DNA from: CAYNTH01 sp964427055
GTDB taxonomy: Archaea; Aenigmatarchaeota; Aenigmatarchaeia; CG10238-14; SCSR01
Direction of reading: 5' to 3'
Length of the DNA stretch: 8,898 nucleotides
NCBI GenBank assembly: GCA_964427055.1
Contig: CAYRSQ010000033.1
Coordinates: 1-8,898, forward strand
Below the pieces are notes generated by a model that was not told where the DNA came from, ran no database searches, and worked only from the letters and a program-made list of their open reading frames with translations. Numbering within the stretch: the stretch's first letter is position 1; each line of letters opens with the position of its first letter. Made by a program: the position numbers and the translations under genes. Shown here piece after piece: positions 6,008 through 8,898 of this stretch.

Positions 6008-6457
6008 TTAATTACTGATGTTTGTCAGTTCGTTGTTAATGAATGAGTTCAGCTTCCATACAGGGACAATTATTACATCGTCGTTCTGCTTTATATCTTC
6101 TTCAAACAGCGTGACTAGCATCGATATGGTTTTTCCTTTGATATGTCCCGTCTTCACAAGTTCCGTCGTCCTCTTCGCTTGCCTTCCGGCAGCTCTCGAG
6201 AGCGCGGTTTTCTTGTATCTTCCTCCCGACCAGTCCTTGCAGTCTATGGAGAGCACGGTGCCATTCCTCTCGCCAAGCACGTCTATCTCGTATCTCCTGT
6301 CCGTCTTGAACCTGACATTCTTCCGGACATCGAAACCGTTCTCTTCGAGTATCTGTGCGACTATGCCCTCGAATTTTTTCCAGTCAAATGACTTCAGTAC
6401 ATCTTCCAGACTTCTCCCTTCGACTATGCGTGCTCTAATGGATTCAAGGTCTGCCAT
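6008..6457 (-). CDS. Small PD-(D/E)XK nuclease, Mrr-like restriction-endonuclease fold
   Basis: This 149-residue protein shows the core of the PD-(D/E)XK nuclease fold: helix Glu30 in WKKFEGIVAQIL, Asp59 in RYEIDVLGE, the D-x-K pair Asp72 and Lys74 in SIDCKDW, and Gln93 in AAGRQAKR. This E, D, DxK, Q order is that of Mrr-like and related endonucleases, which bind Mg2+ and cut DNA. The N-terminal 25 residues are a short helical segment; no separate DNA-recognition domain or partner methylase is present, so a classical restriction system is not supported. A housekeeping repair or recombination nuclease is as likely as a defence role. I chose the ATG at 6457; an in-frame TTG nine bases upstream (6466) is possible. 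It lies upstream of tbp on the same strand with a 70-base gap and is divergent from the YdjM-like gene. Confidence 0.75.
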   Translation of the reverse strand: MADLESIRARIVEGRSLEDVLKSFDWKKFEGIVAQILEENGFDVRKNVRFKTDRRYEIDVLGERNGTVLSIDCKDWSGGRYKKTALSRAAGRQAKRTTELVKTGHIKGKTISMLVTLFEEDIKQNDDVIIVPVWKLNSFINNELTNISN

Positions 6458-6484
6458 GCTCAACAATATAAAATAATCCGTGGA

Positions 6485-6494
6485 AATTAAATAA
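6485..6494. promoter_or_regulatory. Candidate shared TATA element of divergent genes
   Basis: The 70-base gap between the nuclease ATG (6457, minus) and the YdjM-like ATG (6528, plus) holds AATTAAATAA, which is TATA-like on both strands (plus TTAAATAA, minus TTATTTAA). Its centre is about 32 bases from the minus-strand start and 38 from the plus-strand start. Both distances suit archaeal promoters, so one element could serve both directions. Another TTTATATT on the minus strand at 6465-6472 is too close to the nuclease start. Confidence 0.35.
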
Positions 6495-6527
6495 GTCGTT
6501 AAACCAAATTAATAGAATAGTGAATAC

Positions 6528-6935
6528 ATGAAGATAATCGGTTACAATTATGCCGTGATACACACAGCTGTACATTTGCTGTTCGCCGGAATCCTGTACT
6601 ATGCAGTCCAGCCCGATTTGGCGCTGGATTACGCGAAGTTGGCGGCGGTCGCACTTGGCACCGCAGTAGTGGACCTAGATCACATGTCTCTGTGGTTAGA
6701 GAAAGGATTCAAAGGATACCTTGAACTCAGGAGCATAGAGGAGTTCGGGAAACCGAGGAAGTACGCGTTCCATACCTTGATGTTGGTCTTCCTCCTTATA
6801 GGAGCGTCGAGCCTTGTGGTGGTCAGGGACTATTTCTTTATAGGACTTTTTGCTTCGGCGGCGGTTCTGCACCTGGCGTGGGACTTCGCGGAGGACGTTT
6901 TCATATTTAAAATGGGATACAGGCACTGGATATGA
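6528..6935 (+). CDS. YdjM/DUF457-like integral membrane protein, putative metal-dependent hydrolase
   Basis: This 135-residue protein has about four hydrophobic segments (roughly 8-26, 34-50, 82-99, 103-119). It carries polar residues in the pattern of the YdjM (LexA-regulated membrane hydrolase-like, DUF457) family: H12 and H16 at the first helix, VDLDH (48-52), FHT (81-83) and a late HLAWD (115-119). Such His/Asp residues near membrane helices are thought to bind metal, but the family's substrate is not established. It is shorter than many family members, and its loop 57-80 (KGFKGYLELRSIEEFGKPRK) is basic and may be cytoplasmic. The start ATG follows AGTGAATAC, a weak ribosome binding site. 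Its TGA overlaps the ATG of the RNase HII gene (ATGA), so the two are co-translated. A functional link to RNase HII is not evident. Confidence 0.65.
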   Translation: MKIIGYNYAVIHTAVHLLFAGILYYAVQPDLALDYAKLAAVALGTAVVDLDHMSLWLEKGFKGYLELRSIEEFGKPRKYAFHTLMLVFLLIGASSLVVVRDYFFIGLFASAAVLHLAWDFAEDVFIFKMGYRHWI

Positions 6936-7639
6936 AAAAGAAACTGCCGAAGCTGATAACCGGTATCGATGAGGCCGGGAGGGGTTCTCTCATAGGCCCA
7001 ATGGTGATATGTGGGATAACCGCCGAGGAAGGAGTGGTTGATGAACTCAAGAGGATAGGCGTCAAAGACTCCAAGATGCTTTCTTACAAGAGGAGGGAGG
7101 AACTTTACGATAATATCAAGGAGGTCCTCAGAGAAAAAAGTACAGTATCGAGCATAATGCCCATATCCATACCGTCGTGCAAGATAGATGCTAATAGGAG
7201 GGAAAATACCAATCTGAACATGATAGAGGCACGGACGATGTGCCAGATTATAGATATGATAGGTGGCGACGATATCTACATAGACGCATTGACGTCCAAT
7301 CCTAAGAGGTTCGGCGAACAGATAAAGGGGCAGATACAGAACAAGAACGCGAACATAATAGCAGAGAACAAGGCGGACGAGAAGTACGTGATAGTGTCAG
7401 CCGCCTCGATAATAGCAAAGGTCGAGAGGGATCGGGCCATAGAAGCTATAAAGAAAATGGAGAACTTCGACTTCGGCGTAGGTTACCCTCACGACGAGAG
7501 GACGATAGAGTTTGTCGACATGCTGATAAAGACTAGGAAGAGGCTTCCGTCATACGTCAGGAAGACGTGGATTACTACCCAGATGCTCCAGGAAAAGAAC
7601 TGGCAGAGGCGGTTAAAAGATTTTATTTTCAGAAAATAG
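6932..7639 (+). CDS. rnhB: Ribonuclease HII
   Basis: The enzyme cleaves RNA in RNA/DNA hybrids and nicks at single ribonucleotides in DNA, removing primers and misincorporated ribonucleotides. At 235 residues it is of normal archaeal length. Visible motifs are GIDEAGRGSLIGPMV (11-25) with catalytic D13 and E14 and the GRG ribonucleotide-recognition motif (16-18), KDSKML (45-50), YIDAL with D118, ENKADEKY with D149, SAASIIAKVERD (156-167) and GVGYPHDERT (182-191). The four acidic metal ligands D13, E14, D118 and D149 are all present, so activity is expected. The C-terminal tail (about 210-235) is basic. The start ATG overlaps the stop of the YdjM-like gene by four bases, implying translational coupling. 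Next comes a small membrane-protein gene 18 bases downstream. Confidence 0.96.
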   Translation: MKKKLPKLITGIDEAGRGSLIGPMVICGITAEEGVVDELKRIGVKDSKMLSYKRREELYDNIKEVLREKSTVSSIMPISIPSCKIDANRRENTNLNMIEARTMCQIIDMIGGDDIYIDALTSNPKRFGEQIKGQIQNKNANIIAENKADEKYVIVSAASIIAKVERDRAIEAIKKMENFDFGVGYPHDERTIEFVDMLIKTRKRLPSYVRKTWITTQMLQEKNWQRRLKDFIFRK

Positions 7640-7657
7640 ATAGTTTGTAGGGATTAC

Positions 7658-7918
7658 ATGAGTTTGGGCGAAATCAAGTTGGAACAGAAGCTTGTTGCGG
7701 TATTCTCTTTGCTGGGAGCTATGTCTGGATACGTGTCTAACTATCTCTCTTACAATGAATTCTATCCGTTCGTAGCCACTGGATTGATATACGGCGCTAG
7801 CCTGCTAGTCGCTTCTGCGATGTCGAGAAAAGACAAGAAGAACATTGTCGTTTCGAACAGTCTCATAACCTTTTTACTGGTATGGATAGTCGTGTGGACG
7901 TTCCTATATAATATATAA
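7658..7918 (+). CDS. Small three-helix membrane protein of unknown function
   Basis: I do not recognise this 86-residue protein. It has three hydrophobic stretches (about 11-30, 36-54, 64-84), a short charged linker SRKDKKN (56-62) between the second and third, and an N-terminal acidic/basic start (MSLGEIKLEQK). The basic linker would lie in the cytoplasm by the positive-inside rule, placing the N terminus outside. It has no His/Asp cluster, cysteines or known motif. It is 18 bases after rnhB with only a weak ribosome binding site (TAGGGAT), so it is probably co-transcribed. The aspS TATA-like element overlaps its last codons. Codon use matches its neighbours, supporting a real gene. Confidence 0.65.
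   Translation: MSLGEIKLEQKLVAVFSLLGAMSGYVSNYLSYNEFYPFVATGLIYGASLLVASAMSRKDKKNIVVSNSLITFLLVWIVVWTFLYNI
7905..7918 (+). promoter_or_regulatory. TATA box of aspS
   Basis: TATATAATATATAA overlaps the end of the preceding gene, centred about 40 bases before the aspS ATG. Normal spacing puts the transcription start near 7936-7938, giving a leader of about 14 bases that contains AGGTG (7942-7946) five bases before the ATG. The arrangement parallels the tbp promoter. Confidence 0.55.
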
Positions 7919-7950
7919 CTTTTGGGGGATTAAGATAGTAAGGTGCTTTG

Positions 7951-8898
7951 ATGATTGAAGGAAGAATATATTCATCCGATATTTCAGGCATGAAAGGAAA
8001 ACAAGTCACATTGGCCGGATGGGTCCACGATACAAGGGTATTGGGGGGAATAAGCTTCATAATATTGAGGGATGCGAGCGGAACCTGCCAGATAGCCGCC
8101 CCAAAGAAAAAAGTACCGGAAGAAACACTCAACACCATAGGCGACCTCAGACAGGAAGATGTTATTGTTGTCAAAGGAAAAGTCGTAGAGAACAAAGAGG
8201 CAAGAGGCGGTTTTGAGGTTATACCCGATTCCGTCGAGGTCCTTAACAAGGCCGAGACGCCTCTTCCGCTCGATCCCAGAATGGTCACGAAAGCCAATCT
8301 GGATACTCAATTGGACTGGCGCGTACTCCAGATGAGGACTGACGAATCAAGGGCCATATTCAAGATACAGACTCAGATTGCGAAATCATTCAGGGAATAT
8401 TTCACCGAACGCATGTACATGGAGATGCAGACTCCAGTCATAATCTCGTCCGCATCAGAAGGCGGGACGGATCTATTCTCTTTGCCTTACTTTGAGAAGG
8501 AGGCGTACCTTGCGCAATCGCCACAATTATACAAGCAGATGGGAGCCGTATCGCTTGAGAAAGTGTTCATGATAGTGCCTGTTTTCCGTGCGGAGAAACA
8601 CAATACGACCGCACACCTGAACGAGATAAGGCAGATGGATGTGGAACAGGGATTCTCCACAGACAAGGACGTTATAGAGGTGCTGGAGAACGTGTTCGTC
8701 CATATGCTGAATCAAGTCAAGAAAAATTGCAAAAAGGATTTGGAAACCTTAGGGCGAGGTGACCTACTTGTGCCCGAGTTGCCACTCCGGCATGTGACAT
8801 ACACCGAGTGCATAAAACTGCTACAGAAAGCGGGAGAGAAGATAAATTGGGGGGATGACTTCACTAAACCCCAGGAAAAGAAACTGACGGAACTTGTA
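7951..8898 (+). CDS. aspS: Aspartyl-tRNA synthetase, archaeal type, 3'-truncated by window end
   Basis: The enzyme charges tRNA with aspartate. The first 316 residues of about 430 are present and the frame is open to the last base. The OB anticodon-binding domain (1-100) begins VTLAGWVHDTRVLGG and continues to PKKKVPEE and ETPLPLD. The class II catalytic core follows, with motif 1 around TPVIISSASEGGTDLF (161-176, P162), QSPQLYKQ (189-196) and motif 2 FRAEKHNTT (212-220). Motif 3 lies beyond the edge. Residue 26 is His and residue 85 Arg. In archaeal AspRS, Trp26 and Lys85 are associated with strict tRNA-Asp specificity, while His at 26 is typical of non-discriminating enzymes that also make Asp-tRNA-Asn for the GatCAB route. 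Ala221 replaces the usual Arg of the TRHLNE segment. The start is supported by AGGTG five bases upstream and by domain alignment. It has its own TATA box. Confidence 0.96.
   Translation, partial: MIEGRIYSSDISGMKGKQVTLAGWVHDTRVLGGISFIILRDASGTCQIAAPKKKVPEETLNTIGDLRQEDVIVVKGKVVENKEARGGFEVIPDSVEVLNKAETPLPLDPRMVTKANLDTQLDWRVLQMRTDESRAIFKIQTQIAKSFREYFTERMYMEMQTPVIISSASEGGTDLFSLPYFEKEAYLAQSPQLYKQMGAVSLEKVFMIVPVFRAEKHNTTAHLNEIRQMDVEQGFSTDKDVIEVLENVFVHMLNQVKKNCKKDLETLGRGDLLVPELPLRHVTYTECIKLLQKAGEKINWGDDFTKPQEKKLTELV

Noticed and set aside
6008..6457. Holliday junction resolvase Hjc
   Set aside because: The nuclease core is shared across the superfamily, but the E, D, DxK, Q pattern and surrounding residues look more Mrr-like, so I kept the general call.
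7863..8310. Minus-strand frames opposite the start of aspS
   Set aside because: AspRS is unambiguous in the plus frame, with a good ribosome binding site and TATA box.
1..8898. CRISPR array, insertion sequence, tRNA or rRNA gene
   Set aside because: No regularly spaced repeats, transposase frame, terminal inverted repeats or cloverleaf pattern were seen; the only long exact repeats are inside tbp.

Overview
The window is archaeal. It carries a complete TATA-binding protein (TBP), an MCM replicative helicase, translation initiation factor aIF2-beta, a DUF424 protein, an archaeal-type RNase HII and the start of an archaeal/eukaryotic-type aspartyl-tRNA synthetase. Start sites are preceded either by AT-rich TATA-like elements about 25-40 bases upstream or by short AGGTGAT-like Shine-Dalgarno sequences. 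Arg is mostly AGG/AGA and Ile often ATA. Short KKAQ-type membrane proteins and cysteine-rich GWN-type surface proteins are common in uncultivated lineages such as DPANN archaea, so a DPANN or DPANN-like genome is my guess; the window alone does not prove it.

Layout. (1) Positions 2-1309 (+): 3' part of a large secreted or surface protein, with a cysteine-rich region, a MopE-like DGVDNDCNG metal-binding motif and two C-terminal beta-type GWN/GWT repeats. Its stop overlaps the stop of the converging operon by 4 bases. (2) Positions 5219-1306 (-): a compact operon read right to left, MCM helicase, RPA32-like OB-fold protein, aIF2-beta, DUF424 protein, pilin-like membrane protein. Gaps are 4, 41 and 7 bases, and the last pair overlaps by 23. 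(3) Positions 5937-5374 (-): TBP with its own TATA box and near-perfect ribosome binding site, followed by a T-rich terminator-like tract. (4) Positions 6457-6008 (-): a small PD-(D/E)XK (Mrr-like) nuclease. (5) From 6528 (+), divergent to the nuclease: a YdjM-like multi-His/Asp membrane protein overlapping RNase HII by ATGA, a small three-helix membrane protein, then aspS, which runs off the right edge and has its own TATA box.

How it fits together. Most genes are information processing: unwinding (MCM), single-strand binding (RPA-like), primer/ribonucleotide removal (RNase HII), transcription initiation (TBP), translation initiation (aIF2-beta) and tRNA charging (AspRS). Replication and translation genes sharing one transcription unit is a known archaeal theme. 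I see no CRISPR array, insertion sequence, tRNA, rRNA or convincing new multi-gene defence system. The most notable details are the altered Walker B neighbourhood and zinc site in MCM, exact nucleotide repeats between the two halves of TBP, AspRS residues suggesting a non-discriminating enzyme, and the MopE-motif surface protein.
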